Positions 7,793-16,288 of a DNA stretch of 64,000 nucleotides are shown piece after piece (within the stretch, counting starts at the first letter, position 1; each line of letters opens with the position of its first letter). Below the pieces are notes generated by a model that did no database searches, was not told the origin of the DNA, and was given only the letters and a program-made list of their open reading frames with translations. Origin of the DNA: Actinacidiphila yanglinensis (GTDB lineage: Bacteria > Actinomycetota > Actinomycetes > Streptomycetales > Streptomycetaceae); NCBI RefSeq assembly GCF_900107965.1, contig NZ_FNVU01000006.1:265337-329336 (forward strand), in the 5' to 3' direction. The position numbers and the translations under genes were made by a program.

Positions 7793-8752
7793 ATGAACGA
7801 GGAAAGGCCGGTCCTGGTGGCCACCGAGGCGGACGACCTGACAGCGGACATGGTGATCACCCACCTCAACCTGCGGAGGGTGCCGGTCGTCAGGTTCAAT
7901 CCGGCGGACATGGGCACGGGCCTGACCCTCTCGGCTCGGTTCGGCAGCACTTCGACCTCCGTCGTCGGGCTGCTGCGCACGCCGTCGAGGACCGCCGATC
8001 TGGCTCGCGTCCGGTCGGTGTACTGGCGCCGCCCGGAATGGCCCTCCTTCTCTCATCTGGAGCCGGACGAAGCCCGGTTCGCGGCTGCCCAGGTCCGCTA
8101 CGGCCTCGGCGGCAGCCTCTACGCAACCGGCTGCCCGCTCTGGGTCAATCACCCCCTGCGCGCCGCGGCCGCCGACTACAAACCGGCTCAGCTCGCCCTC
8201 GCGCAGCAACTCGGCCTCGTCGTGCCACCCACTCTTGTGACCAGTGACCCCGACGAGGCGCGGGACTTCATCGATGCCCACGATCAAGTGCTCCACAAGA
8301 CTCTGCGGTGGACGCCTTACACGCGTGACGGCATCCCGGTGACGGGGTGGGCTGAGCTGGTCACCGCCGCTGAGATCGACGAGAGCGTACGGGTGGCGCC
8401 GCATCTGTTCCAGGTCCGGGTGGACAAGGTCGCCGACCTGCGGGTGCTGGTGGTCGGGCGGCGCACCTTCGCCGTGCGGATCGAGTCCGAGCTGCTCGAC
8501 TGGCGCAGGGACTACGCTGCGCTCGACTACTCCGTGGCGCACCTGCCCGACCGGGTGAATGCCGCGCTTCACTCCTACCTGCGCCGCCTGGGGCTCGTGT
8601 CCGGGAGCTTCGACCTCGCCGTGGACCGGGCGGGCAAGCACTGGTGGCTGGAGCTGAACCCCAATGGCCAGTGGGGGTGGTTGGAGGCCGAGACCGGCCT
8701 CCCGATGTCCGCCGCCTTCGCCGATCTGCTCACGGAAGGGGCCGACGCGTGA
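7793..8752 (+). CDS. tgmB: ATP-grasp ribosomal peptide maturase (graspetide ligase)
   Basis: 319 aa. ATP-grasp ligase that activates Asp/Glu side chains of the precursor as acyl phosphates and joins them to Thr/Ser as omega-esters (or Lys as amides). Seen in the sequence: an N-terminal pre-ATP-grasp region, the ATP-binding Lys in VLHKTLRWTPY, the DLRVLVVG strand, and the C-terminal metal-binding segment GSFDLAVD...WWLELNPNGQWGWLE with the Glu and Asn that coordinate Mg. It starts 4 bp after the precursor stop and overlaps the next gene by 4 nt (GTGA), so the three genes are one translation-coupled operon. Confidence 0.93.
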   Translation: MNEERPVLVATEADDLTADMVITHLNLRRVPVVRFNPADMGTGLTLSARFGSTSTSVVGLLRTPSRTADLARVRSVYWRRPEWPSFSHLEPDEARFAAAQVRYGLGGSLYATGCPLWVNHPLRAAAADYKPAQLALAQQLGLVVPPTLVTSDPDEARDFIDAHDQVLHKTLRWTPYTRDGIPVTGWAELVTAAEIDESVRVAPHLFQVRVDKVADLRVLVVGRRTFAVRIESELLDWRRDYAALDYSVAHLPDRVNAALHSYLRRLGLVSGSFDLAVDRAGKHWWLELNPNGQWGWLEAETGLPMSAAFADLLTEGADA

Positions 8753-9912
8753 ACGACTCCGCATCGCAGCGCCGGCACCTCGTCGAACTGCTGACCCGCG
8801 ACGGTGTTCTCACCTCCCCGCGGCTGCGCGACGCCGTCGAGGCCGTACCGCGCGAGCTCTTCCTCCACCCGGGCGTGTTCCTCGACGAAGGAGGCGTCTG
8901 GCGGCCGATCACACCGGACGGCACCAGCCCTTCCGGATGGCTGGAGATCGCGTACCGGTACGACACCCTCACCACCCAACTCGACGGCCACCTCACCGCC
9001 GAACAGGTCCGCGAACCCGTCAGAGGGGTGCCCACGTCCTCGTCCACCATGCCGTCCACGGTGGTCGGCATGATCGAGCACCTCGACGTGGAGGCGGGCG
9101 GCCGGGTCCTGGAGATCGGTACGGGAACCGGCTACTCCGCCGCCCTGATGTGTCATCTCCTCGGTGCGGACAACGTGACCACCGTCGAGGTGGACCCGGG
9201 CGTCGCGGCACGCGCGGACGCCGCGCTGGAGACGCTCGGCTTCTCCGCGTGGACGGTCACCGGCGACGGGCTTCTCGGGTATCCGTCGAACGCCCCGTAC
9301 GACCGGGTGATCGCCACCTGCGCGGTCCGCCGCATCCCCTACACCTGGGTCCGGCAGACCAGGTCCGGTGGCATCGTGCTCGCCACTCTCGGGTCCTGGC
9401 CGTACGGAACCGGCCTGGCCAGGGTCGTCGTCGGGGACGACGACGGCGCCGAGGGCCGGATCATCGGCCGATCGTCGTTCATGCAGGCGCGCGCGCAGGC
9501 CGTCGTGCCGGTGGCCGGCGACCTGTCCGCCCGGACCGCGTACGCGGACAGCGTGAGGGAGGCGAAGGTTCCTCCTGCCTGCCTGGACGACTGGATGCCG
9601 GCCTTCCTCGCCCAACTCGCGGCGCCTGGCGCCCAACTCGTACGCGCCACGCGGAGCGACGGGACGAGGCTGCTCTTTCTCTTCGACCAGGAGCGGGAGT
9701 CCTTCGCCCAGTTCACTCCCCGCGACGGTGGCTGGCAGGTCCGGCAGGGCGGCCCCACGGCGCTCTGGGACACCGTCGAGGAGGCCCTTCTCGCCTGGCA
9801 GGCCGCGGGCCGTCCGGACATCGACGCCGTGCGGCTCCGGATCACCGCCCGCACCCACACGTACTGGATCGCGGGCAGCTCGTCGCTGCGCTGGGAACAC
9901 CGCCTCGTCTGA
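8749..9912 (+). CDS. tgmC: Graspetide-associated methyltransferase (protein isoaspartate O-methyltransferase type)
   Basis: 387 aa, GTG start overlapping the ligase stop. The N-terminal domain (about 1-215) is PIMT-like, with RDAVEAVPRELFLHP, a TSSSTMPSTVVGMIEHL segment, the SAM motif VLEIGTGTGYSAAL and YDRVIATCAVRRIPYTW. A C-terminal extension of ~170 aa with WQVRQGGPTALWDTVEEA is characteristic of the methyltransferases that accompany ATP-grasp RiPP ligases. In characterised relatives the enzyme methylates an Asp side chain of the cyclised peptide, which then collapses to an aspartimide. I infer the same chemistry here. Confidence 0.9.
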   Translation: MNDSASQRRHLVELLTRDGVLTSPRLRDAVEAVPRELFLHPGVFLDEGGVWRPITPDGTSPSGWLEIAYRYDTLTTQLDGHLTAEQVREPVRGVPTSSSTMPSTVVGMIEHLDVEAGGRVLEIGTGTGYSAALMCHLLGADNVTTVEVDPGVAARADAALETLGFSAWTVTGDGLLGYPSNAPYDRVIATCAVRRIPYTWVRQTRSGGIVLATLGSWPYGTGLARVVVGDDDGAEGRIIGRSSFMQARAQAVVPVAGDLSARTAYADSVREAKVPPACLDDWMPAFLAQLAAPGAQLVRATRSDGTRLLFLFDQERESFAQFTPRDGGWQVRQGGPTALWDTVEEALLAWQAAGRPDIDAVRLRITARTHTYWIAGSSSLRWEHRLV

Positions 9913-10125
9913 CACCCGAAGGGACGGGCACCGCCTCCGCCGGGTGGGCGCGACCGGGAGAAGGGGGCGAATCCGCGCAAATCCGTGGGCGGGGGCGACC
10001 CGCGGTCGACGTCCCGCTGATCATCGCTCGGGTGCCGTTCACGCGCAGTTGGTGTGCGCTCGCTTCGATGAGGAGTCGCGGCACGCGTCCCCCGACCGTC
10101 CGCCCATCCCACGCGAGGAGCGTCC

Positions 10126-12204
10126 ATGGCCCCCGATCCGATCATCCCGACACCCGAGCCGCCGCTCGGGGACGGACCCGAGATCACGAGCGGCACCAGC
10201 AGGCGCCGGTTCATCCAGGGCGCGGGGGCCGCCGCCGGGGCGCTGGTGCTCGGCGGGACCGCCGGGACGGGCGCCGCGCACGCCGCGTCGAAGCCGCGCT
10301 ACGTCCTCCCCAAGGGCTTCAAGGGCGACATCTCCGACCTGAAGCACGTCGTGATCCTCATGCAGGAGAACCGGTCCCTGGACCACTACTTCGGCACGCT
10401 CCCGGGCGTCCGCGGCTTCGACGACAAGCAGGCGCTGCGGTTCCAGGACGGCACCGGCGTCTTCCAGCAGAAGGACGCCAACGGCGCCGTCGTCACCCCG
10501 CAGGTCGACGACGGCGCCTGGGGGAACGACCACGGGGCCTGGGGCGACGTGGCCCACCGCACGTGGGACCAGTGGGTGAAGCACAACGGCGCCAGCTGCA
10601 TGAACCACCACAGCGACGCCTACATGGGCTTCTACCACTCGGTGGCCGCCCAGTACACCATCGCCGACCAGTACTTCTGCTCCGAGTTCGGGCCGACCGA
10701 CCCCAACCGGAAGTACCTGTGGAGCGGCACCTCCAACACCGAGACCGGCAACACCGACGAGTCCAACTACTCCCGCCCGTGGACCACCGTCGCCGAGCAA
10801 CTCCAGCAGGCCGGTATCGACTGGCGGCTCTACTCCGACAACAGCGGTGACGGGCGCCAGGGTTACGTCAGCAGCTGGGTCGGGGACTACGGCGACAACG
10901 AGCTCAAGTACTTCAAGGGCTTCGATCCGGCCGGGCTGAGCGCCGACGACCCGAAGCTCCAGCCCGGCACCGGGCTGATCTGGCGCGGCAACGCGACCTA
11001 CTACGCGGGCATGACCTCGCCGAGCGACGACTCCGACCAGAACCTCGACGCGGTCCTGAAGGACCTGCGTGACGCCTGCGTGCCCGGCGCGGAGCACCCG
11101 CTGCCGGCCGTCTCCTGGATCGTCGCGCCGTACGGCTGGTCGGAGCACCCGAGCGCCGACACCCTGCACGGCGAGCGCTACGTCAAGAAGGTGCTCGACA
11201 TCCTGCAGAGCAACGACGACATCTGGAACCACACGCTCTTCATCCTCAACTACGACGAGAACGACGGGAAGTTCGACCACGTGCTGCCGCCGTGGCCCGA
11301 GCCCGGCACCGCGGCCGAGTACGCCGGGGACTACCCGCTCGGCTTCGGCCCGCGGGTGCCGATGCTGCTGGTCTCGCCGTGGTCCCGCGGCGGGTACGTC
11401 GCCTCGGAGGTCTTCGACCACACCTCGACGATCGCGTTCCTGGAGACCTGGGCGACGCACCTGGGCAAGCCGTTCCACTGCCCCAACATCAGCGACTGGC
11501 GCCGCTCGATCGCGGGCGACCTGACCAGCGCGCTCGACTTCGGCCACCCGCAGCCCGGTCCGGCCGCCTTCCCGGACCCGGCGGCCGAGCAGCCGGTGTC
11601 CATCGCCGCCGACCACATGAAGGCGCGCCCGCTGAGCTTCCACCCGCACGCGACGCTCGTGGAGGACCGGGCGAGCGGGACGGTCACCGCACGGATGGCG
11701 CTGACCGGGGGCCCGAAGGGCAAGGCCCTGAGCTTCCAGGTCTTCCCGGACGCCTACCGGCCGTTCTCCAGCACGCCGTTCACCGTCACCGCCCGCGGCC
11801 CGCGCGAGTACCGCTGGGACACCGCGGACACCGACGGCCGGTACGCGTTCTCGATCTACTCCAACGACGGCTTCGTCCGGTCCTTCGCCGGCCAGGTCGT
11901 GCCCGCCGGGAAGAAGGACGGCGGGCTCCCCCGGGTGGAGGCCGACCTGCTGGAGGGTCACGGCTCGCACGAGGCTCAGGTGAAGCTCACCCTGCACAAC
12001 GACGGCACCCGGCCGGTGCGGTACACGCTGACCGCGCACGACCACCTCGGCGGCACCCGGGAGGTGACGGTGGACCACGGCCGCACGACGGTCGTCACGT
12101 GGCCGACGCAGAACGGCTCCTACGACGTGGTCCTCACCGTCGACACCGACACCGCGTGGACGCAGCGCTACGCCGGACGGATCGCCACCGCCGGCAAGCA
12201 CTGA
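10126..12204 (+). CDS. Tat-exported phospholipase C (phosphocholine-specific type)
   Basis: 692 aa. A twin-arginine signal (SRRRFIQGAG, Arg26-28) is followed by a hydrophobic stretch to AHAAS (~residue 49). The phosphoesterase domain (about 60-460) begins with VVILMQENRSLDHYFGTLPGVRGFDD, a signature of bacterial non-haemolytic phospholipases C, and contains HHSDAYMGFYHSVA and NYDENDGKFDHVLPP. Two C-terminal beta domains of the DUF756 type fill ~500-690. It would cleave phospholipid head groups outside the cell, often for phosphate supply. GAGGAG lies 6 nt before the ATG. It is probably a single-gene unit, ended by a hairpin just downstream. Confidence 0.93.
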   Translation: MAPDPIIPTPEPPLGDGPEITSGTSRRRFIQGAGAAAGALVLGGTAGTGAAHAASKPRYVLPKGFKGDISDLKHVVILMQENRSLDHYFGTLPGVRGFDDKQALRFQDGTGVFQQKDANGAVVTPQVDDGAWGNDHGAWGDVAHRTWDQWVKHNGASCMNHHSDAYMGFYHSVAAQYTIADQYFCSEFGPTDPNRKYLWSGTSNTETGNTDESNYSRPWTTVAEQLQQAGIDWRLYSDNSGDGRQGYVSSWVGDYGDNELKYFKGFDPAGLSADDPKLQPGTGLIWRGNATYYAGMTSPSDDSDQNLDAVLKDLRDACVPGAEHPLPAVSWIVAPYGWSEHPSADTLHGERYVKKVLDILQSNDDIWNHTLFILNYDENDGKFDHVLPPWPEPGTAAEYAGDYPLGFGPRVPMLLVSPWSRGGYVASEVFDHTSTIAFLETWATHLGKPFHCPNISDWRRSIAGDLTSALDFGHPQPGPAAFPDPAAEQPVSIAADHMKARPLSFHPHATLVEDRASGTVTARMALTGGPKGKALSFQVFPDAYRPFSSTPFTVTARGPREYRWDTADTDGRYAFSIYSNDGFVRSFAGQVVPAGKKDGGLPRVEADLLEGHGSHEAQVKLTLHNDGTRPVRYTLTAHDHLGGTREVTVDHGRTTVVTWPTQNGSYDVVLTVDTDTAWTQRYAGRIATAGKH

Positions 12205-12224
12205 CCGGCGGCGACGCCCACGGG

Positions 12225-12253
12225 GCGGCGGCGGGCACCGCGCCCGCCGCCGC
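12225..12253 (+). terminator. 12-bp perfect GC hairpin after phospholipase C
   Basis: Arms 12225-12236 and 12242-12253 with a 5-nt loop, 21 bp after the stop codon. No U-run. Confidence 0.65.
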
Positions 12254-12307
12254 TCCCGGTACGTACCGCCCCCGGTCCCCTCCCGAGCTGCGCCCCGCGA
12301 AATCCGG

Positions 12308-12335
12308 TGGACAGCGGGCGCGTACGCGACAGACT
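12308..12335 (+). promoter_or_regulatory. Putative leaderless promoter for the DinB-like gene
   Basis: TGGACA (12308-12313), 16-bp spacer, CAGACT (12330-12335), then exactly 7 nt to ATG 12343. No ribosome binding site precedes the ATG, which fits a leaderless mRNA. Confidence 0.5.
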
Positions 12336-12342
12336 TGCCGCC

Positions 12343-12933
12343 ATGACCGCGACCGACGCCAAGGACGACCTCCGGCGCTATCTCCAGACCGCGCGTGACG
12401 CCCTGCTGTGGAAGCTGGACGGGATGTCGGAGTACGACATCCGCCGTCCGATGACACCGACCGGCACCAACCTGCTGGGCCTGGTCAAGCACGCGGCCGG
12501 CGCGGAGTTCGGCTACCTCGGCGACACCTTCGGGCGGCCGTCGGGCGAGCGGCCCCAGTGGGGGGACGACACCGCCGAGCCCAACGCGGACATGTGGGCC
12601 GGCCCCGACGAGTCACGCGAGCACATCGTGACGCGCTACCGGCGCGCCTGGGCGCACGCCGACGCGACGATCGAGGCGCTGGCGCTCGACACGGTCGGCC
12701 GGGTGCCGTGGTGGCCCGACGGCAGGGACGACGTGACCCTGCACCATGCCGCGGTCCGCGTGATCGCCGACACCCACCGGCACGCCGGTCACGCCGACAT
12801 CCTCCGCGAACTCCTCGACGGCGCCGTGGGCATGAACGAGAACAACACCAGCATCCCGCCGGTGGCGTCCGGGTGGTGGGAGAAGCACCACGACCGGCTC
12901 GAGCAGGCGGCCCGGGACGCCGGGCAGGAGTGA
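12343..12933 (+). CDS. DinB-like / DUF664 family protein
   Basis: 196-aa soluble protein of the DinB/YfiT-like four-helix superfamily, whose members are metal-binding and often thiol-dependent. Visible family features are a helical N-terminus DLRRYLQTARDALLWKLDGM, NLLGLVKHAAGAEFGYLGDTFG with the first His, and VRVIADTHRHAGHADILRELLDG with the HxxxH pair typical of the metal site. The upstream in-frame ATG 12307 was rejected because the promoter-like sequence would then fall inside the gene. The true substrate is unknown. Confidence 0.85.
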   Translation: MTATDAKDDLRRYLQTARDALLWKLDGMSEYDIRRPMTPTGTNLLGLVKHAAGAEFGYLGDTFGRPSGERPQWGDDTAEPNADMWAGPDESREHIVTRYRRAWAHADATIEALALDTVGRVPWWPDGRDDVTLHHAAVRVIADTHRHAGHADILRELLDGAVGMNENNTSIPPVASGWWEKHHDRLEQAARDAGQE

Positions 12934-13006
12934 CGCGGCCCCGGCAGGGGTGACGCCGCCCCGGCAAAGGCACAGGGACCGGACGTCGGGAACCCGCGGG
13001 CCCGCC

Positions 13007-14248
13007 TCACGGCGACGGCTGCGTCAGCATCCGCCACCCCGGGGCGTACCTCCCGTGCAGGATCAGCGACGCCGCGCCGACCGCGCCCACCGCCTCGCCG
13101 ATCACGCTGCGTTCCACCGAGACGCGGCGGATCGCGCGCGCCACCGATGTGGTGTTGACGGCCGCGTCGACCTCCTCGCACATGATCGCCTCGATCCCGC
13201 GCAGCGCCTCCCCGCCCAGCACCACCCGGTCGACGTCGAGCAGCGCGACCGCGCCCCGGGCGGCCTGGCCGATGCGGGCGGCCGCCGTACGGATGACGTC
13301 GCGCGCCGCGGGCTCGCCGCGGCGCGCGGCGCGGCACAGCACCTTCCAGTCGGCGTGCACGGCCTCGTCGGTGCCGGCCAGACCGATCCGCTCCGCGGCC
13401 GAACGGCCGTGCCGCGCCGTCAGGTCGGCCAGTACGGCGGCAGGACTGACGTACGGGCCGAGGCAGTTGGTGCCTCCGCAGTGGCAGGTCCGGTCGCCGG
13501 GCTCGACCGTCATGTGCCCGAACTCTCCGGCGTTGCTCGAATCGCCGTGCAGGACCGTGTTGTTGAGCACGATGCCGGCGCCGATGCCGGTACCGAGGTA
13601 GATGAAGAGGAAGCTGCCGGCGCGGGCGCGGCCGCCGATCCATCGCTCGCCGATCGCGGCGACGGTCGCGTCGTTGTCCATCGCCACCGGCATGCCGGTG
13701 GCGGCGCCGAACATCTCCAGGAGCGGCACCCGGCCCCAGCCGGGGAAGTTCGGCGGGAGCACCACCTCGCCGGCGGTGCCGTCGATCGGCCCGGGCGTGG
13801 CAATGCCGGTGCCCAGCAGCCGGGCCGGGTCCACCCGGGTCCTGGCGGTGAGCCGCCGTGCCGCTGCCGCGACCCGGGCCACCACCCGCGCCGGGTCGCC
13901 GAGGTCGGTGAGCCTGACCCGGCGCGAGGCGAGCACCTCGCCGGACAGGTCGACCACCACGATCACCGCGGCGTCCGGGTCGAGTTGCACCCCGACCGCG
14001 AAGGCCCCGTCGGCGCGCGGGGAGAGCAGGGTGCGGCGCTTGCCGCCGCTGGACGGGGCGTGGCCGGACTCCGTGATCAGGCCGGCCGCCAGCAGCCGGC
14101 GCACGACGTTCGAGACGGTCTGGCTGGTCAGGCCGGTGAGCGGGGCCAGTTCGACCCGGCTGACCTGGCCCGCGGTCCGGATCGCGTCGAGGATCACGGC
14201 CTGGTTGTAGCCCCCCACCCGGGGCAGGTTCGTTCCACCCTGCGTCAC
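13007..14248 (-). CDS. ROK-family transcriptional repressor
   Basis: 413 aa, GTG start. Residues ~10-80 are a winged helix (NQAVILDAIRTAGQVSRVELAPLTGLTSQTVSNVVRRLLAAGLITESG). The rest is a ROK sugar-kinase-like domain: DNDATVAAIGE, IYLGTGIGAGIVLNN, the GEFGHM segment, and the zinc-type cysteine cluster CHCGGTNCLG. ROK repressors sense sugars or phosphorylated sugars. The gene faces away from the ABC transporter/alpha-mannosidase operon beginning at 14906 and is its probable regulator. Two 14-bp direct repeats overlap and precede the start codon, as expected for autoregulation. Confidence 0.9.
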   Translation of the reverse strand: MTQGGTNLPRVGGYNQAVILDAIRTAGQVSRVELAPLTGLTSQTVSNVVRRLLAAGLITESGHAPSSGGKRRTLLSPRADGAFAVGVQLDPDAAVIVVVDLSGEVLASRRVRLTDLGDPARVVARVAAAARRLTARTRVDPARLLGTGIATPGPIDGTAGEVVLPPNFPGWGRVPLLEMFGAATGMPVAMDNDATVAAIGERWIGGRARAGSFLFIYLGTGIGAGIVLNNTVLHGDSSNAGEFGHMTVEPGDRTCHCGGTNCLGPYVSPAAVLADLTARHGRSAAERIGLAGTDEAVHADWKVLCRAARRGEPAARDVIRTAAARIGQAARGAVALLDVDRVVLGGEALRGIEAIMCEEVDAAVNTTSVARAIRRVSVERSVIGEAVGAVGAASLILHGRYAPGWRMLTQPSP

Positions 14249-14280
14249 CGTGTCACGTTCCTCTCCTCACCGTGTCACGT
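14245..14280. promoter_or_regulatory. Pair of 14-bp direct repeats at the ROK gene start
   Basis: TCACCGTGTCACGT occurs at 14245-14258 and again at 14267-14280, spaced 22 bp (about two helical turns). Each copy contains the palindromic core CGTG-T-CACG. The first overlaps the GTG start of the ROK gene, so a bound protein would block its transcription or translation. Confidence 0.5.
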
Positions 14281-14716
14281 CTGCTGTCCGTGACCGCGCC
14301 CGCCCGGATTCCCGCGCCGGGGGCCGCGTCGCGGGTCGGCCCGGGAGCGCGGGCGATTCCGCTCCGGGCCCGACCCGATGCTCGGATCACGGCCCGGAAC
14401 AGCCCGCCCAATGACCCGTTCCGGGCTCGGATCCGGGCCCCCGCCCGTCTCCGGTGTGCCGCTCCCCCGAGCCCCCGGCCCCCGGGTCACCCGACTCCCC
14501 CGGCTCCCTGCGACCCCTCCCCGCAAGGACGCCGGAACGTCAGGTCACCAGGACGGCAGCGCGGTGAGAACCCGGTCCGCCCGCACTCCCGTTGCCCTCC
14601 GCCCGCCGCGCCTGCTGCTTCCCGCGTTCCGGTGCCGGCCGGCCCGCCGCGCGCGGCTACCGCCCAACCGCCCGCCCCCGGCCCGCGTTTCACGCCCCCC
14701 TGCCGCCGGGAAGTTT
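14281..14716. other. C-rich intergenic stretch without a supported gene
   Basis: About 430 bp of strongly C-biased sequence. Frames through it are Pro/Arg-rich, without ribosome binding sites or family resemblance. I see no RNA gene or clear hairpin. Confidence 0.5.
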
Positions 14717-14774
14717 ACATGTCAGAAGCGTTGACTTACTCCATCCATTGGATTTAGCTTCCCGGACATGTCAG
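14717..14774 (+). promoter_or_regulatory. Promoter flanked by two ACATGTCAG boxes upstream of the SBP gene
   Basis: TTGACT (14731-14736), 17-bp spacer, TTAGCT (14754-14759) forms a plausible sigma-70 promoter in an unusually AT-rich patch. Identical ACATGTCAG boxes with a palindromic ACATGT core lie at 14717-14725 and 14766-14774, one before the -35 and one over the expected start site. This fits repression by the divergent ROK protein; the 5' UTR would be about 140 nt. Confidence 0.55.
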
Positions 14775-14905
14775 GGCGCCGCCCGCCCTGGCAGCCATGG
14801 GGGTGTCCCACGCGGGCAGCCCTGGCGTTCCCGCATCCCGTACCTGACCTGCCCTCGGTCCATCCCGGCGGCGGGCCCCGTCGGGTACACCCCCGGAGGT
14901 TGAGC

Positions 14906-16288
14906 GTGCGCACGAGATTCACCGTCGCGACCGGCATCGCCGTCATCACCACCGTGCTGGCCGCGACCGTGTCAGGTTGCGGTTCCGGTTCCGGAAGCTC
15001 CGGCAAGACGATCAAGGTCGTCTACCAGAAACAGCTGAACAGCAGTAATACGGTGCAACCGGACTTCCTGGCCGCCCAGGTCAAGGAGTTCGAGAAGGCG
15101 AACCCCGGCACCACCGTCAAGCTCGTGCCCGTCACCGCCAGCGAGAACGACTACTACACCAAGATCCAGCTGATGATGCGCTCCCCCGTGACCGCGCCGG
15201 ACCTGGTCTACGAGGACACCGCGACCATCAACTCCGACGTGGCGAGCGGGTACTTGAAGCCACTGGACAGCTACCTGTCCACGTGGAAGGACTGGAGCCG
15301 GTACGCCACCGCGTCGAAGGCCGCGATGAAGTACGCCAAGGACGGCAAGACCTACGGCGTTCCGGACAATACCGACACCCGCGGGATCTGGTACAACAAG
15401 ACGCTGCTCAAGCAGGCCGGGATAGCGCTGCCCTGGCAGCCGAAGACCTGGGCCGACGTGCTCGCGGCGGCCAACGCGATCAAGGCCAAGGTGCCCGGCG
15501 TCACCCCGCTGAACGTGTACACCGGCACCGCCGGCGGCGAGCAGTCCTCCATGCAGGGCTTCGAGATGCTGCTGTACGGCACGGCGGCCGGCGGCGACTC
15601 CCTCTACAACGCGGCGCAGCAGAAGTGGGTGGTGGGCAGCCCCGGCTTCAAGGACGCGCTCAACTTCCTGCACACCGTCTACAGCCAGGGCCTCGGCCCG
15701 AAGGTGCAGACGGCACTCGGCGTCAACATCGGCGCCCAGGTGGGCACGGAGATGATCCCGCAGGGCAAGCTCGCCATCGACCTCGACGGCTCGTGGATGC
15801 CCAACAACTGGATCCGCACCGGGCCCAAGCCGTGGCCCCAGTGGGAGACGACGATGGGCGAGGCCGCGATGCCCACCCAGAACGGGCAGGACAAGGGCAA
15901 GGTCAGCATGTCCGGCGGCTGGGCCTGGTCGATCCCGGCCAAGGCGAAGAACACCGACCTGGCCTGGAAGTTCCTCCAGTCGCTGGAGACCGAGACCGCC
16001 TCGGCGCAGTGGAACAACGTCAACGCGACCATCCCCACCCGGCAGGACGTCGCGGCCGACCCCACCTACCTCAAGGCGCTGCCCACCAACCAGTTCTTCA
16101 GCGGGCTGGTCGCCGACACCTACTACCGGCCGGGAGTGCCTGCCTACACCCAGGTCTCCAGCGCCATCCAGAAGGCCATGGAGTCGGTGACGACCGGTCA
16201 GGCGAGCGTCGACAAGGCGGCAAGTACGTTCGATAACGATGTCAAGTCCGCCGTCGGTGCGGACAACACGATGCAGGGCACGCAGTGA
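14906..16288 (+). CDS. Sugar ABC transporter substrate-binding lipoprotein (CUT1)
   Basis: 460 aa. The GTG at 14906 has GGAGG 6 nt upstream and gives a lipoprotein signal ending in the lipobox VSGC (Cys ~24); a longer frame to 14768 has no signal peptide. The mature part is a family 1 extracellular solute-binding protein, with YEDTATINSDVASGYLKPLD, GIWYNKTLLKQAGI and GKLAIDLDGSWMPNNW. It would capture an oligosaccharide and deliver it to the two permeases that follow. The gene order with an alpha-mannosidase suggests manno-oligosaccharides. It overlaps the next gene by 4 nt (GTGA). Confidence 0.92.
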   Translation: MRTRFTVATGIAVITTVLAATVSGCGSGSGSSGKTIKVVYQKQLNSSNTVQPDFLAAQVKEFEKANPGTTVKLVPVTASENDYYTKIQLMMRSPVTAPDLVYEDTATINSDVASGYLKPLDSYLSTWKDWSRYATASKAAMKYAKDGKTYGVPDNTDTRGIWYNKTLLKQAGIALPWQPKTWADVLAAANAIKAKVPGVTPLNVYTGTAGGEQSSMQGFEMLLYGTAAGGDSLYNAAQQKWVVGSPGFKDALNFLHTVYSQGLGPKVQTALGVNIGAQVGTEMIPQGKLAIDLDGSWMPNNWIRTGPKPWPQWETTMGEAAMPTQNGQDKGKVSMSGGWAWSIPAKAKNTDLAWKFLQSLETETASAQWNNVNATIPTRQDVAADPTYLKALPTNQFFSGLVADTYYRPGVPAYTQVSSAIQKAMESVTTGQASVDKAASTFDNDVKSAVGADNTMQGTQ

